A DNA stretch of 64,000 bases from CAYFLR01 sp964343805 (GCA_964343805.1 CAYFLR010000027.1:1-64000), one strand, 5' to 3'. Positions 19,402-29,255 are shown, numbered from the stretch's first letter. Made by a program: numbers and translations. The notes: generated from the letters alone by a model not told the origin.

Positions 19402-20604
19402 CTATTTGGGCTTTTTCTTTTTAACTTTTTTCTTCTTTCTAGCTTCTTGCTGATCCAGGTAATCTCTAGCCTTTTGAAAATCAGGATTAACCCGTAAACA
19501 CTCTTTCAAATATTCCGTTGCTTTTTCAACAGAACCTTTTTCTTTGGTACGCATGTGAGCCAAGGCAATATTGAAATAGATGAGGCAAATATCTTTATAA
19601 TCTGGAAAAAACTCCACTACTTTTAAGTACTCTTGCAGAGCATTCTCAAGATTACCCTTTTTGGACATGACCACCCCTTTATTATTATAGAAGCGGATCA
19701 TCTCCACGGCTTCAGCAACTTCATTACAGAACTCAGTGGCATGCTCATCAAAACCATGCTCTTTTAGATTGTTGATCATGTCATACTTGATATCTTGATT
19801 TTCAGGAGTTAACCCTAAGAGCTCTTTATAAGTTCCGATAGTTTTGTCGGGTTTTTTTAAATGGAGGTAGGTGGCTGCCATGTGATTGAGTCGCTCGATA
19901 TTCTGAGGGGCCTTTTCATTGGCTTTTTCAAAGTACTTTTCTGACTCTTCAAAGTTCTCCATTTTTAAATAGACTCGACCTAGATCGCTCAGCACAGAAA
20001 TATCATGGGGCTCTTTGGCCTCTCGTGATTTATGTAGTTTTAGAGATTGTTCATAGTTTCTGGCATTTTCTAAGGTATCAGCAATCACTTTTACAATTTT
20101 CTCACCAAAGACTTTGCCATTTTGTTTGATATGAGATATGGCATCCGGAACCTTGCCCGCTTCCACCATTTCATCCACAGCTTTTAGGACCTCTTTTTTC
20201 TTTCCCTCTTTTTTGGCTCCTTTAGCGTTCATTTGAAAAATTTGCATTAACTTCGGAGCCGCTACCGGTTTATTGAGAGTATAAATATTAGGGAGTTCAG
20301 AAAGCAGAGCTTCACTGCCTTGAGAGAAGCTTTTGCCAATCATTAAAATTAAAAGGGCATCTCGTTTTATCTCATTTTCATGGTTTTGGATTTTTTGAAA
20401 TAATCCTAGGCCTCCTAATTCTTCCATTTCCAGCGAGGCAATCACGCAATCAACCAATTGGGTGTTAAATAGATAGAGACCAGAAAGAGCGTTGTTGTTG
20501 GTTAAAACATTCACTCGATATTTCTTGAGAATGTTCTCCACCATCTTGGTCACAGAAGGATCATTGTCAATCACTAAAGCTTTACGAGGAAGTCCATCGG
20601 CCAT
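19402..20604 (-). CDS. Pseudo-receiver plus TPR-repeat protein
   Basis: 400 residues. Residues 8-125 fold like a receiver (ALVIDNDPS, LMIGKSF, LNKPVAAP), but the phosphoacceptor position in CVIASLEMEELGG is S57 in place of Asp. Residues 150-385 are TPR-type helical pairs (LSDLGRVYLKMENFEESEKY, LNHMAATYLHLKKPDKTI). The C-terminus is a Lys-rich tail. It is likely a protein-protein adaptor not controlled by classical phosphorylation. It ends 2 bp from the convergent PAS gene. Confidence 0.82.
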   Translation of the reverse strand: MADGLPRKALVIDNDPSVTKMVENILKKYRVNVLTNNNALSGLYLFNTQLVDCVIASLEMEELGGLGLFQKIQNHENEIKRDALLILMIGKSFSQGSEALLSELPNIYTLNKPVAAPKLMQIFQMNAKGAKKEGKKKEVLKAVDEMVEAGKVPDAISHIKQNGKVFGEKIVKVIADTLENARNYEQSLKLHKSREAKEPHDISVLSDLGRVYLKMENFEESEKYFEKANEKAPQNIERLNHMAATYLHLKKPDKTIGTYKELLGLTPENQDIKYDMINNLKEHGFDEHATEFCNEVAEAVEMIRFYNNKGVVMSKKGNLENALQEYLKVVEFFPDYKDICLIYFNIALAHMRTKEKGSVEKATEYLKECLRVNPDFQKARDYLDQQEARKKKKVKKKKPK

Positions 20605-20756
20605 AATTAATACGCACTAGTTAAAAAATCATTAATACTCTTAGTTATGTTAGCATAATTTTTAATATTTCTGTATTAATTTTATCCATCCATTATTTAA
20701 ACTTGGTCAGAAGGGCTGAGTATTGAAATATTCCCAACCCTCCCCAAGAAATTTAC

Positions 20757-23186
20757 CTAGTAACTGTATTCTTTATATCGAAACTCCTTATTAAATCCAA
20801 ATAGCTGAAGAGAAGGTGGAAGATACCCAAAATCCTCTTCTAAATGAGATTCAATATCACAACTCTTAATAGGACATCTTCCGTTGCGAATCGGATTTTC
20901 TAGTAATTCGAGATTGCTTAGGTTAGGTAAACTTTGAAAAGGACTTAAATCAGTTATTAAGTTGGCACTCAAATCCAGGTGATAAAGGTTCACTAACTTC
21001 TCTATTCCCTGCACATCAGAAATTTGGTGATTAAATAAAGTCAACCTTTCCATGTCCAAAATCTTAAAAATTGGTGAAATATCAGTTAATTTATGCACAT
21101 TTTCAGTGTAACTATGTCGTGCATAAAAGTTACTAATATCCAGTGAAATCAATTTTCCAAACCGTTCCAAACCAGTGACATCCTCAATGAGATTATCCGT
21201 TAAGGCTAACCAACTTAAGTTAGGTAAAGGAGGGATGTCTGAAATTTTCTTTAAGGTAGTGAAAGAAATTCTGAGAGTCTCCAATTCTTTTAAATGAGAT
21301 AAAACTGAAAGATTCTTAAGATCGATTTTATTACTAAAACCCCCAAAAATTTCCAGATACTCTAATTTGGGGGCAAACTTTAGTAACTCTAGATCTAACT
21401 CTCCATCAAGTTTTCTAACCCCTAAGTTATCAAGCTCTGCTACTTTTGCGGCGGCTTTTTCACAATCATGAAAACCCCAATCTTCATTCACCTGTCTCAG
21501 CAAATCCTGCAGCATGTCAAATGGAGACCACGAATAGAGCTCATCATATGATAGTTCATTGGCATAGAGACAGTAGTTTAAGAATGAGTCTAAAACCAGC
21601 TGATCCTTAATACTTCTTTCTTCAATAAAACATTCATGCTCTTCATCATTTTCAAATGGACAAACAAAGTCGCCTTTTGAATTATTAGTTAAATAGAGAT
21701 CCTTTAGATTAGGTAGCTCTTTGAGAACAGAAAAATCTTCTATTAGATTTCCTCTGAGATCTAAATACTCCAGGTTTTTCATGTTTTTTAAAACAGAAAT
21801 ATCTTGAATTTGGTTTTTTTCTAAATCAAGTTCTTTTAAAGCGGTGAGGTTCTTTAAAAATGAAATGTCTTTGAGCTCGACCCCTTCTAAAACCAGTTCC
21901 TTCAATGCAACTAAGTCTTTTATTACAGATACATCCACCGAGGTCTCATCACTTTGAACAACTAAAATCTCCAGATTACTTAAGGCCGATAGAGGTGATA
22001 AAGATCTAACCGGACTATGAAGTAAGAGAACCTCTTTAAGCCCTTTTAATGTTGCTAAAGGTCTTAAGTCAATCTCTTTTCCCCCATCCAATTTACCAGG
22101 GCTCCACTCGATATATCTTTCTACAGAATGGCTCTTTGATTGCACAAATTCACAGTCTGTAAGAAATTTCTCTAAATCTTCTTCAGCAACTTCTAGAAAA
22201 GAAGACATTTTCACAAGCCGCTTAATCACTTTCTGGGTAGTAATCCAGACTGGGTCATTAAAATTGTCATATTCACACCACTCTTTAAAACTATCAAATT
22301 GATGGTCCTTAGAGATCATTTCATCTAAACTGGCTTGAATATAACCCCGGTTATCATCTGAACTCTCGAGTTCAATTTCTTCTTTTTCTTCGATCCAATT
22401 TACATAAGAGCCAGCAAAGGTATAAATCGGATTTCCTTGTTCACACATTTGATCGTTTTCTACCGTGAAAGGAAGTGGTGTAAGCGGTTTAAAAAAGCCT
22501 TGGGTGACCCCGACTAAATACCATTTCTCATCAATAAAAGCATAAGCAGGTCCTCCTGAGTCTCCAAAACAAGCTCCTTTGCCTTTATTAGGACCCAGTA
22601 TTAAAAGGTCATAAATACGGGGAGTCTTTATAAATCTATTAAAAGTAGTTTGAGTAGTTAGATGCTGTCCCCGGCAGCTATCCTGAGCGCAACTAGTCTT
22701 TTGGACACCATAGCCATTCAGCGTGATGGACATCCCCTCTTTAAGCCTATTAGGGTTTTTTAAAATTTCTATAGGCTCATGAGTGGAGGGAGCACTCTCT
22801 TTTAACTTGATGTAGGCCACATCAAAATTTGGAAAAAAATCAACACTTCCAAAAGGAATTGCTTCACTCATTTCAATCACTACATCTTGAGATGAGTCAT
22901 GGTAATTTTCAAACTTTATGGCCATATCAGAAATAGACTGATCTTCAATACAATGAGCCGCAGTTATTACTAATTGAGGTGCAATTAAGGTTCCCGTACA
23001 AAATGATCTACCATGATTAGAGGAAGATACAAGAGCTACAGTACTTTTAACCCCTGGGTTAATAGCGGCAGGAGTGCTTCCTCCTATGATCTTCAGCTCA
23101 CTTTTTAAAGCAGGTGAGTTACTGCAATGACTCAAGAAAAGAGTCAAAAACAAAAAACTGATAAGATGTGTTTTTAAATATTTCAT
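20757..23186 (-). CDS. Lipoprotein: trypsin-like serine protease fused to leucine-rich repeats
   Basis: 809 residues from ATG 23186, chosen because AAAGGAG lies 9 bp upstream. The signal peptide has lipobox LFLSHC. The S1 protease domain (about 25-270) has a complete triad: His in ITAAHCIED, Asp in FDVAYIKL, Ser in GACFGDSGGPAY, and the mature N-terminus IIGGS. Residues 330-800 carry two LRR blocks of ~22-residue units (ALKELDLEKNQIQDISVL is typical), each after a Cys-containing helical cap. A surface protease with an LRR recognition arm is inference. It shares direction with the small lipoprotein gene 20 bp upstream. Confidence 0.88.
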   Translation of the reverse strand: MKYLKTHLISFLFLTLFLSHCSNSPALKSELKIIGGSTPAAINPGVKSTVALVSSSNHGRSFCTGTLIAPQLVITAAHCIEDQSISDMAIKFENYHDSSQDVVIEMSEAIPFGSVDFFPNFDVAYIKLKESAPSTHEPIEILKNPNRLKEGMSITLNGYGVQKTSCAQDSCRGQHLTTQTTFNRFIKTPRIYDLLILGPNKGKGACFGDSGGPAYAFIDEKWYLVGVTQGFFKPLTPLPFTVENDQMCEQGNPIYTFAGSYVNWIEEKEEIELESSDDNRGYIQASLDEMISKDHQFDSFKEWCEYDNFNDPVWITTQKVIKRLVKMSSFLEVAEEDLEKFLTDCEFVQSKSHSVERYIEWSPGKLDGGKEIDLRPLATLKGLKEVLLLHSPVRSLSPLSALSNLEILVVQSDETSVDVSVIKDLVALKELVLEGVELKDISFLKNLTALKELDLEKNQIQDISVLKNMKNLEYLDLRGNLIEDFSVLKELPNLKDLYLTNNSKGDFVCPFENDEEHECFIEERSIKDQLVLDSFLNYCLYANELSYDELYSWSPFDMLQDLLRQVNEDWGFHDCEKAAAKVAELDNLGVRKLDGELDLELLKFAPKLEYLEIFGGFSNKIDLKNLSVLSHLKELETLRISFTTLKKISDIPPLPNLSWLALTDNLIEDVTGLERFGKLISLDISNFYARHSYTENVHKLTDISPIFKILDMERLTLFNHQISDVQGIEKLVNLYHLDLSANLITDLSPFQSLPNLSNLELLENPIRNGRCPIKSCDIESHLEEDFGYLPPSLQLFGFNKEFRYKEYSY

Positions 23187-23206
23187 TTTAATATTCTCCT
23201 TTAGGA

Positions 23207-23860
23207 TCATTGAATAAAGTTATGAAGGTCACCATCTACAAAGCAGCCGACATTTCTTTTTTGCCTAAAAATATCCGATTCTTGATCTTCCACACGATGG
23301 AGAACCAAAACCATTTTTCGAGTCTGGAGAACTAATTGCTTTCCCTCTTCCCGAAAGTAATAACTGCCTGAATCACTCGCGGTACTCATCTGTTCAAACT
23401 TAGAGCAAGTATGGCTTTTTGGATGGAAAATGATTTTCTCTTCATTTACTTCAAAGACCCCTTTTATCTCCTCTATTTGGGGATCTCCAACGTATAAACA
23501 TTGAATGCGAGATCTCATTTGAAAATCAGCCGTAAATTCATAACCAATCACACAGCCTAAGTCATTATTACTATTTATGTATTTTCCTACTAAAGGGTTG
23601 GTAGATGGTGTCTCTGATTCACTTTTTGGAGACTCATTTTTTTCCACCTGATCAACTGATTCGATTTTGTCTGCTGTTTTTTCCTCAACTAATTTAGATC
23701 GTTGGCTCTCTTCATGCTTTACATTGTGTTTGATGGGGACAGTCACTTTCTCTTCCATGGTCTCGTCATCTTTCTTAGAGCTTTTCTCTGCACAGGCAAA
23801 AAGAGAGATGAGCAAAAAGAGACAAATCCATAACATCATAAGATTATTCAACTTGTTCAT
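23207..23860 (-). CDS. Small lipoprotein with charged linker
   Basis: 217 residues. The signal peptide ends in lipobox SLFAC (Cys near residue 23), then an acidic/basic low-complexity stretch to about residue 90, then a ~120-residue compact domain (NDLGCVIGYEFTADFQMRS, EEKIIFHPKSHTC) resembling small beta-barrel lipoprotein domains. Three Cys residues in the C-terminal domain may form disulfides. Function unknown. It precedes the protease-LRR lipoprotein gene and is probably co-transcribed. Confidence 0.65.
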   Translation of the reverse strand: MNKLNNLMMLWICLFLLISLFACAEKSSKKDDETMEEKVTVPIKHNVKHEESQRSKLVEEKTADKIESVDQVEKNESPKSESETPSTNPLVGKYINSNNDLGCVIGYEFTADFQMRSRIQCLYVGDPQIEEIKGVFEVNEEKIIFHPKSHTCSKFEQMSTASDSGSYYFREEGKQLVLQTRKMVLVLHRVEDQESDIFRQKRNVGCFVDGDLHNFIQ

Positions 23861-24204
23861 TTTCTACCTCATAATTTTGTGGGTTAATCTATCAAAGAGC
23901 TTAGAACCGCCCTTTTGGGAACCACTCTAGAGGCAAAATAGATGCCAAGTTTTAACCTCCATAACATATTGATTTTTAATAATTAAATATACCTAAAGAG
24001 GAGAAAACAGAGGATTGAGACCCTAGCGACTCAAGTTTGGGACATATTGAACCCAACAAGTGGACGGGATTTCCATCGCCCCCCCCCTTGACTAGCGAAA
24101 ACGTTCGCTCCACAAGGCGGTGAAAAAATGGCAAGGGGACAGTACATAGCAAGGTACGGACCCGCAGTCATTTTTGATACCAACACAGTGGACGGGCGTT
24201 TGCG
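23861..24204. other. Gene-free interval with local GC-rich stretch
   Basis: No supported gene. 24030-24200 is richer in G+C than its surroundings. It holds a run of nine C at about 24079-24087, a small inverted repeat GCGAAaacgTTCGC near 24097, and two copies of the short word GTGGACGGG. It lies just downstream of the FG-GAP lipoprotein gene and upstream of the small lipoprotein gene. No recognised RNA or element. Confidence 0.4.
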
Positions 24205-25563
24205 TTAGTCAAAGGTGCCCTTGGGCATCACACTCACCCATAACCGATTAGAAAGAGATGTAGAAACCGGAGCTCTAGAATAAATAGGCGTGCTAGGATC
24301 AGCACCCAGTTGATAAATATACATATGTTTATCTGCGGTCACGATGATTTCATCCACCTCGCCTTGGGCATCGGTGACAACATCAGCAGCAATAATATGA
24401 TCAATTTGACTTCGACTATCACCTATTGTAATTTCGAAAAGCGACTGTGGACTGGAAAGATCACTCACATTGTATATTTTAATGAGAAGATCACTTCCTG
24501 ACTGAGGTTTACCAGCAACCACTAAAACAGGGGTAGATACCCCAGCAACCTTGCCGGTTGCAATTTTTAATTCCCCTTTAAAATCGCTACTCACGTCAAT
24601 ATCTTGAATCACAGTAAAGTTGCCGGCATCATAACCCATAACTCGAATTGGCACAGTTTCATCAGCACCTGCTCCAGGACCTGCAGCCACCAGGATTTCC
24701 TCTCCATTGGAGTTATCACTCACGTTACCTGTTGCTATGTTCACACCTTTGGTAGTGGTGTTTTGATAATAGTTAGTTAAATTAGCTGTCACATCATTCG
24801 CAGGCTGATCGAAAGAAGATACCGTGTAAACTGTCACCGAAGGATTCGCTCCATTACCAGGTCCTAAAATAAATTCGTTTTTCCCATCCCCATCCAGATC
24901 TCCCATGGCGATCATAAGTTCTACAACTTCGGTATAAGGTCCCCACATTTTAGCACTGGATGCTACTGCAGCAGACCAGTTATAAAATCTAATCTGAGAA
25001 ACCCCACAACCAACTCCTTCTATACTACAATCAATTTCAGAGCGCGAAGCCACAAGAAGTTCTGATTTACCGTCGCCAGTCACATCTCCGCCCAATACAT
25101 TAAAACCTCCAGTATAGGTGGAGTCTCCTTCAAAAATGAGCACTTCCACCGCCCTGGTACTTCCATCTTTGGGATTTAAAATAAATGCTTCTGAATCAGT
25201 GCCAAAAACAAAATCAAATTTATCATTAAAAGCAATACCTGATACGTCACCTAAATCTGGTTTTTCTAGATGGGGGGTGGACTCTACCTTTTTATCAGAA
25301 GTGGATTCACTGGTTTTATCATCACTCTTTTTTTGATTATTATTATTGTTATTAGTGGTTACCTCACTGGCTTTCTTATTATTGTCATTATCTTTACCGG
25401 ACTCATCTTTTTTCTCTTCCTTTTTTTCTTCAGTGTTAGTAGCAGGAGGGGTTGTTGTCTTCTGTTTTTTTGCTTGGGGAACCGGTTTGGCATCATCACA
25501 ATAAGAAAGATTAATGACTGTAAAAACAAACAAAACTAATAAAGCACCCACTCTTATGTTCAT
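24205..25563 (-). CDS. FG-GAP repeat lipoprotein
   Basis: 452 residues. Signal peptide with relaxed lipobox INLSYC, then DDAKPVPQAKKQK, a Lys/Glu/Asn-rich linker to about residue 95, and an FG-GAP-type beta-propeller. The repeats carry Ca-binding-like loops GDVTGDGKSELLV and GDLDGDGKNEFILG, with further degenerate units such as GNVSDNSNGEEILV. Probably an exposed binding protein. The anchor sequence matches that of the lipoprotein at 9862-10569. Confidence 0.82.
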   Translation of the reverse strand: MNIRVGALLVLFVFTVINLSYCDDAKPVPQAKKQKTTTPPATNTEEKKEEKKDESGKDNDNNKKASEVTTNNNNNNQKKSDDKTSESTSDKKVESTPHLEKPDLGDVSGIAFNDKFDFVFGTDSEAFILNPKDGSTRAVEVLIFEGDSTYTGGFNVLGGDVTGDGKSELLVASRSEIDCSIEGVGCGVSQIRFYNWSAAVASSAKMWGPYTEVVELMIAMGDLDGDGKNEFILGPGNGANPSVTVYTVSSFDQPANDVTANLTNYYQNTTTKGVNIATGNVSDNSNGEEILVAAGPGAGADETVPIRVMGYDAGNFTVIQDIDVSSDFKGELKIATGKVAGVSTPVLVVAGKPQSGSDLLIKIYNVSDLSSPQSLFEITIGDSRSQIDHIIAADVVTDAQGEVDEIIVTADKHMYIYQLGADPSTPIYSRAPVSTSLSNRLWVSVMPKGTFD

Positions 25564-25697
25564 TACACCCTCTATTATAAATTAGATTTCTGGTAATTTT
25601 ATCATAAATAATCGGTTATTTTAATTGCTAACTGCTCAATTATTGACCAGCTAAATTGGTTCAGTTACAATGTCAGCAAATCAAAAAAGGGAGATCT

Positions 25698-26993
25698 ATG
25701 AGACAGAATGCTGTTTTTAGCACCGAAAGATTAATAATTCGCCGTGCCACTACTGATGAGGGAGATATTAACCTCTTGTTTGACTTATGGAATAACCCAA
25801 AGGTCATGACAATGGTTGGCTTTCCAAAGGGTCTAGCTATTAAAAAAGAAGATATAATTAAAACAGTGGAATCCTATGAAGGTGATGATCCTTACAATAA
25901 ATATTTAATCGTTGAAAGAAAAGAGGATCAAGTACCCATTGGTGAATGTAAGCTCGGAGCAGTGAATAAAGAGCTGACAGTGGACACTGATGTTAAATTA
26001 CTTCCCAATTTTTGGGGTAATAAATATGGTGTAGAGATTAAACATGGTCTAGTTGATTATCTGTTTAACCATACCAACTGTGAAAGAATCGAAGCCACAC
26101 CAAACAAAAAAAATGTCGCCTCTATCAAAATGCAAGAAGCTGTGGGTGGATCCAAAGTAGATGAGAGAGTGTTTAAAGCTCCAGCGGAAGCGGGAGATTT
26201 TCGCACAGATGTGCATGCACTGGTTTATCATGTCACTCGACAAACTTGGCAACAAAGACAAAAGGAAAGTCTGAGTTCCATTGAAGTAATTACAAATCAA
26301 TTTAACCACTCTTACGCCCTGTCCAGAACCCAAGCAATTAATCAATTTGAACCGGCGGTCCCTTTAATTGAACAAAGTATTTCTAAATTTGCAAGATTGC
26401 TAGATATGAAATCTCCCCCGGCCAAAATTCTCGACCTTGCCTGTGGAACCGGTATGATGAGCGTGGTTTTAGCCAAACAGGGATATGATGTCACTGCTAT
26501 GGACTGCTCTTTTGAAGGTTTAAAAACGGGTCAAGAAATAGCAAAACGAATGGATGTAAAAATTGATTGGCAACAGACAGATATGAGAAGTTTTGTAACA
26601 TCTGAGCCCTTTGATTATATTTTTTTGTATGATGTGATTTTTGGCAGTTGTAATACCCATACAGAAAATGAAATGGTCCTAACACAGATTGCCAAAGCGT
26701 TAAAAAAGGGAGGACGCTGCTTACTCGAGGTCTACAATAAAGAATTTGCCATTAAAAATAGCATCGAAAATAAATTTTTCTTTAACCAAGAAGATGATTG
26801 GTTTTATCCTGATCCAGAAAACCTCGCTTTAAAGGATCGCAAAATGCAACTCTTTTCTCACAAAGAGTGGCAAGAGATTCTTCCTAAACATGGGTTTAAA
26901 ATCATCTCTCTTGCTGAACAAGGCTGGCACTGGAAAAACGATTCTAATGATCTCCCTTTTCGCGGGGAATTTATCATTATGGAAAGACTTTAA
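25698..26993 (+). CDS. GNAT acetyltransferase fused to a class I methyltransferase
   Basis: 431 residues from ATG 25698 (GGGAG upstream). Residues 5-190 form a RimJ/RimL-type GNAT domain (STERLIIRRAT, LPNFWGNKYGVEI, NKKNVASIKMQEAVGG). Residues 200-430 form a SAM methyltransferase: motif I ILDLACGTGMMSVVLA, the acidic end of strand 2 (VTAMDCS), FDYIFLYDVIFG and LKKGGRCLLEVYN. Fusing an N-acetyl- and a methyl-transferase suggests two sequential modifications of one substrate, which cannot be named from sequence. It stands alone between oppositely oriented genes. Confidence 0.85.
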   Translation: MRQNAVFSTERLIIRRATTDEGDINLLFDLWNNPKVMTMVGFPKGLAIKKEDIIKTVESYEGDDPYNKYLIVERKEDQVPIGECKLGAVNKELTVDTDVKLLPNFWGNKYGVEIKHGLVDYLFNHTNCERIEATPNKKNVASIKMQEAVGGSKVDERVFKAPAEAGDFRTDVHALVYHVTRQTWQQRQKESLSSIEVITNQFNHSYALSRTQAINQFEPAVPLIEQSISKFARLLDMKSPPAKILDLACGTGMMSVVLAKQGYDVTAMDCSFEGLKTGQEIAKRMDVKIDWQQTDMRSFVTSEPFDYIFLYDVIFGSCNTHTENEMVLTQIAKALKKGGRCLLEVYNKEFAIKNSIENKFFFNQEDDWFYPDPENLALKDRKMQLFSHKEWQEILPKHGFKIISLAEQGWHWKNDSNDLPFRGEFIIMERL

Positions 26994-27002
26994 ACACTGG
27001 TC

Positions 27003-28229
27003 CTAGATTTTTGAAAAAATCAATGTACCATTGGTTCCACCAAAGCCAAAGGAATTAGACAAAGCGCGAGTTACCTTAGTTTCTCTAGCCATGCCCGGAA
27101 CATAATCTAAATCGCAACCCTCATCCAGGTTTTCTAAATTGATAGTGGGAGGAACGATACTTCTATTAATAGTTAATAAAGTAAAAATGGCCTCGATGGC
27201 TCCAGCAGCTCCCAAACAATGGCCAATCATCGACTTGTTGGAACTCATCATTAACTCTTTAGCATGGTTCTTAAACACCTGTTTGACCGCATTTGTTTCA
27301 TTAAGATCATTGGCTTTAGTAGATGTCCCATGAGCATTTATATAATCAATAGCAGATGCAGATAGACCACTGTCATTTATTGCATTTTGCATAGATGAAA
27401 TAGCTCCCTCTTGCTGCGGGTTGGTCATATGAAAAGCATCACAAGATGTTCCATATCCAAGTACTTCACCATAAATAAAGGCCCCTCTTTTTTTTGCATG
27501 TTCATACTCTTCTAAAATGAGAACCCCAGCTCCTTCTGCAATAACAAAGCCATCCCGGTCTCGGTCAAATGGTCTACTGGCTTCAATGGGATTACATTTA
27601 CGCCTAGAAAGAGCCTTCATAGCATTGAACCCATTAACCGTCATAGGAGTGATCGCTGATTCTGTTCCCCCTGTGACAACCACGTCACAATAGTCGTGTT
27701 TTATTGCCCGATAAGCTTCTCCCACGGCGTGAGTTCCAGAGGCACATGCAGAAACGACGGCATGATTGGGTCCTTTTAAATTATGTCTGATGGCAATATG
27801 CCCCGGTGCCAAATTCGCAATAATGGCAGGAACAAAAAAAGGAGAGAGACGCCCTTTATTCATCAACTTCTCTTTAGACCTTTCAATTTCCGGAATACCA
27901 GCCACACCAGAACCAAGAATACAACCGGCTCGCTCACTTTGAAATTGATCCGGTGTGAGTCCGGAATTTTCGAAAGCTTCTTTGGCTGCAGCCAAAGCAA
28001 ATTGAATAAAGACGTCCATTTTCTTAACGTCTTTAGAACTGATATCTGCTAGCTCAGGATTAAAGTTTCTCACTTGAGCGGCAATAGTATTGGTCAGTAA
28101 ATCATGATCCATATTATCTATAGTTTGGACTCCTGATTTTCCATTAATTAATGAACTCCAAGAGCTCTCTAGATCCAAACCAATGGGGGTGATCATTCCC
28201 ATTCCGGTAACTACAACTTGGCGATTCAT
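27003..28229 (-). CDS. fabF: Beta-ketoacyl-ACP synthase II
   Basis: 408 residues from ATG 28229 (GGAG 6 bp upstream). The catalytic triad is visible: C162 in VSACASGTH, His in NAHGTSTKANDLNE and His in SNKSMIGHCLGAAGA; the C-terminal NSFGFGGTNG is typical. It elongates acyl-ACP with malonyl-ACP in fatty acid synthesis. It lies 26 bp downstream of fabH on the same strand. The usual fabD/fabG/acpP neighbours are absent. An assignment to FabF over FabB rests on overall motif pattern. Confidence 0.93.
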   Translation of the reverse strand: MNRQVVVTGMGMITPIGLDLESSWSSLINGKSGVQTIDNMDHDLLTNTIAAQVRNFNPELADISSKDVKKMDVFIQFALAAAKEAFENSGLTPDQFQSERAGCILGSGVAGIPEIERSKEKLMNKGRLSPFFVPAIIANLAPGHIAIRHNLKGPNHAVVSACASGTHAVGEAYRAIKHDYCDVVVTGGTESAITPMTVNGFNAMKALSRRKCNPIEASRPFDRDRDGFVIAEGAGVLILEEYEHAKKRGAFIYGEVLGYGTSCDAFHMTNPQQEGAISSMQNAINDSGLSASAIDYINAHGTSTKANDLNETNAVKQVFKNHAKELMMSSNKSMIGHCLGAAGAIEAIFTLLTINRSIVPPTINLENLDEGCDLDYVPGMARETKVTRALSNSFGFGGTNGTLIFSKI

Positions 28230-28255
28230 AATCGACTCCACAATTTAATTTAATT

Positions 28256-29236
28256 TTAAATTCTCCAATTTAAAAGGGCAGCACCCGAGGTAATCCCAGC
28301 ACCGAAGGCGGCCATTAAAATTTTATCGCCTTTTTTGAGCCGTCCATCACGATAAGCTTCATCTAAAGCAAGAGGGATAGTTGCACTTGAGGTGTTGCCA
28401 TATTGATCTATGTTAACAATAAATTTATCCATAGGAATTTCAGCTCTCTTAGCAAAGGCTTCAATAATTCGAATATTTGCTTGATGAGGGACAATGTGAT
28501 CGATTTGGTCTTTATCTAAATTGTTATTCTCAATCATCTCCAGGGTCACTTCAGATAGAGCCGACACCGCCTGTTTAAAAATTTCTTTTCCATTCATTTC
28601 TATAAAGTGGTGACGATCACCAATATTTGATGGACGAATGGGGTTTTCAGATCCACCGTAAGGAATATTCAGCATTTCCCAATGCTCTCCCGCAGACTTA
28701 ATATGAGTGGATATAATGCCGGGTCGTTTGCTGGGCATCACAATCGCAGCTCCCGCTCCATCCCCAAACAAAATGCAGGTATTGCGATCTTCATAATTTA
28801 CAAATGAACTCAGTTTTTCAGATCCAACCACCAGGATGCGACTAAACTGTCCACTCCGGACATAAAGATCTGCCATATTTAAGCCATAAATAAAGCCGGA
28901 ACAGGCAGCTTGCACATCAAATGCCACCGCTTTTTTTGCACCTAATTTTTTCTGGATAATACAGGCTGTTGCAGGCAGCCAGCGATCTGGGGAAGTAGTC
29001 CCACAGATAATTAAATCAAAAGATTCAGGAGAGATATCTGCTGATTCACAAGCTTTTAACGCCGCTTTAGTAGCAAGATCAGAATTAAACTCATTTTCTT
29101 TGGCAATTCTTCTGTATTTTATTCCCGTTCGGTTGGTGATCCACTCATCATTAGTATCTACCATTTTGGAAATATCTTGGTTGGACAACCTCTTGTAGGG
29201 GGCGTAACTTCCAATACCTACGATCTGACTATACAT
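28256..29236 (-). CDS. fabH: Beta-ketoacyl-ACP synthase III
   Basis: 326 residues, full length. Active-site Cys is C112 in VQAACSGFIYG, His in VPHQANIRI, Asn in YGNTSSATIPLALDE; NDEWITNRTGIKYRRI near the N-terminus is the FabH signature. It starts fatty acid synthesis by condensing acetyl-CoA with malonyl-ACP. It is the first gene of a fabH-fabF pair; the long inverted repeat at 29256-29421 sits just upstream of its start. Confidence 0.95.
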   Translation of the reverse strand: MYSQIVGIGSYAPYKRLSNQDISKMVDTNDEWITNRTGIKYRRIAKENEFNSDLATKAALKACESADISPESFDLIICGTTSPDRWLPATACIIQKKLGAKKAVAFDVQAACSGFIYGLNMADLYVRSGQFSRILVVGSEKLSSFVNYEDRNTCILFGDGAGAAIVMPSKRPGIISTHIKSAGEHWEMLNIPYGGSENPIRPSNIGDRHHFIEMNGKEIFKQAVSALSEVTLEMIENNNLDKDQIDHIVPHQANIRIIEAFAKRAEIPMDKFIVNIDQYGNTSSATIPLALDEAYRDGRLKKGDKILMAAFGAGITSGAALLNWRI

Positions 29237-29255
29237 ACTAGACTCCTGTCAGTTT

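Noticed and set aside
24028..24200. Structured RNA or riboswitch in the GC-rich interval
   Set aside because: Only one short stem and repeated words are visible; no known RNA consensus could be matched by eye.
25270..25539. Hydrophobic + strand ORF opposite the FG-GAP lipoprotein linker
   Set aside because: It is the antisense of Asn/Lys-rich codons, which always yields Phe/Ile/Leu; there is no start context.
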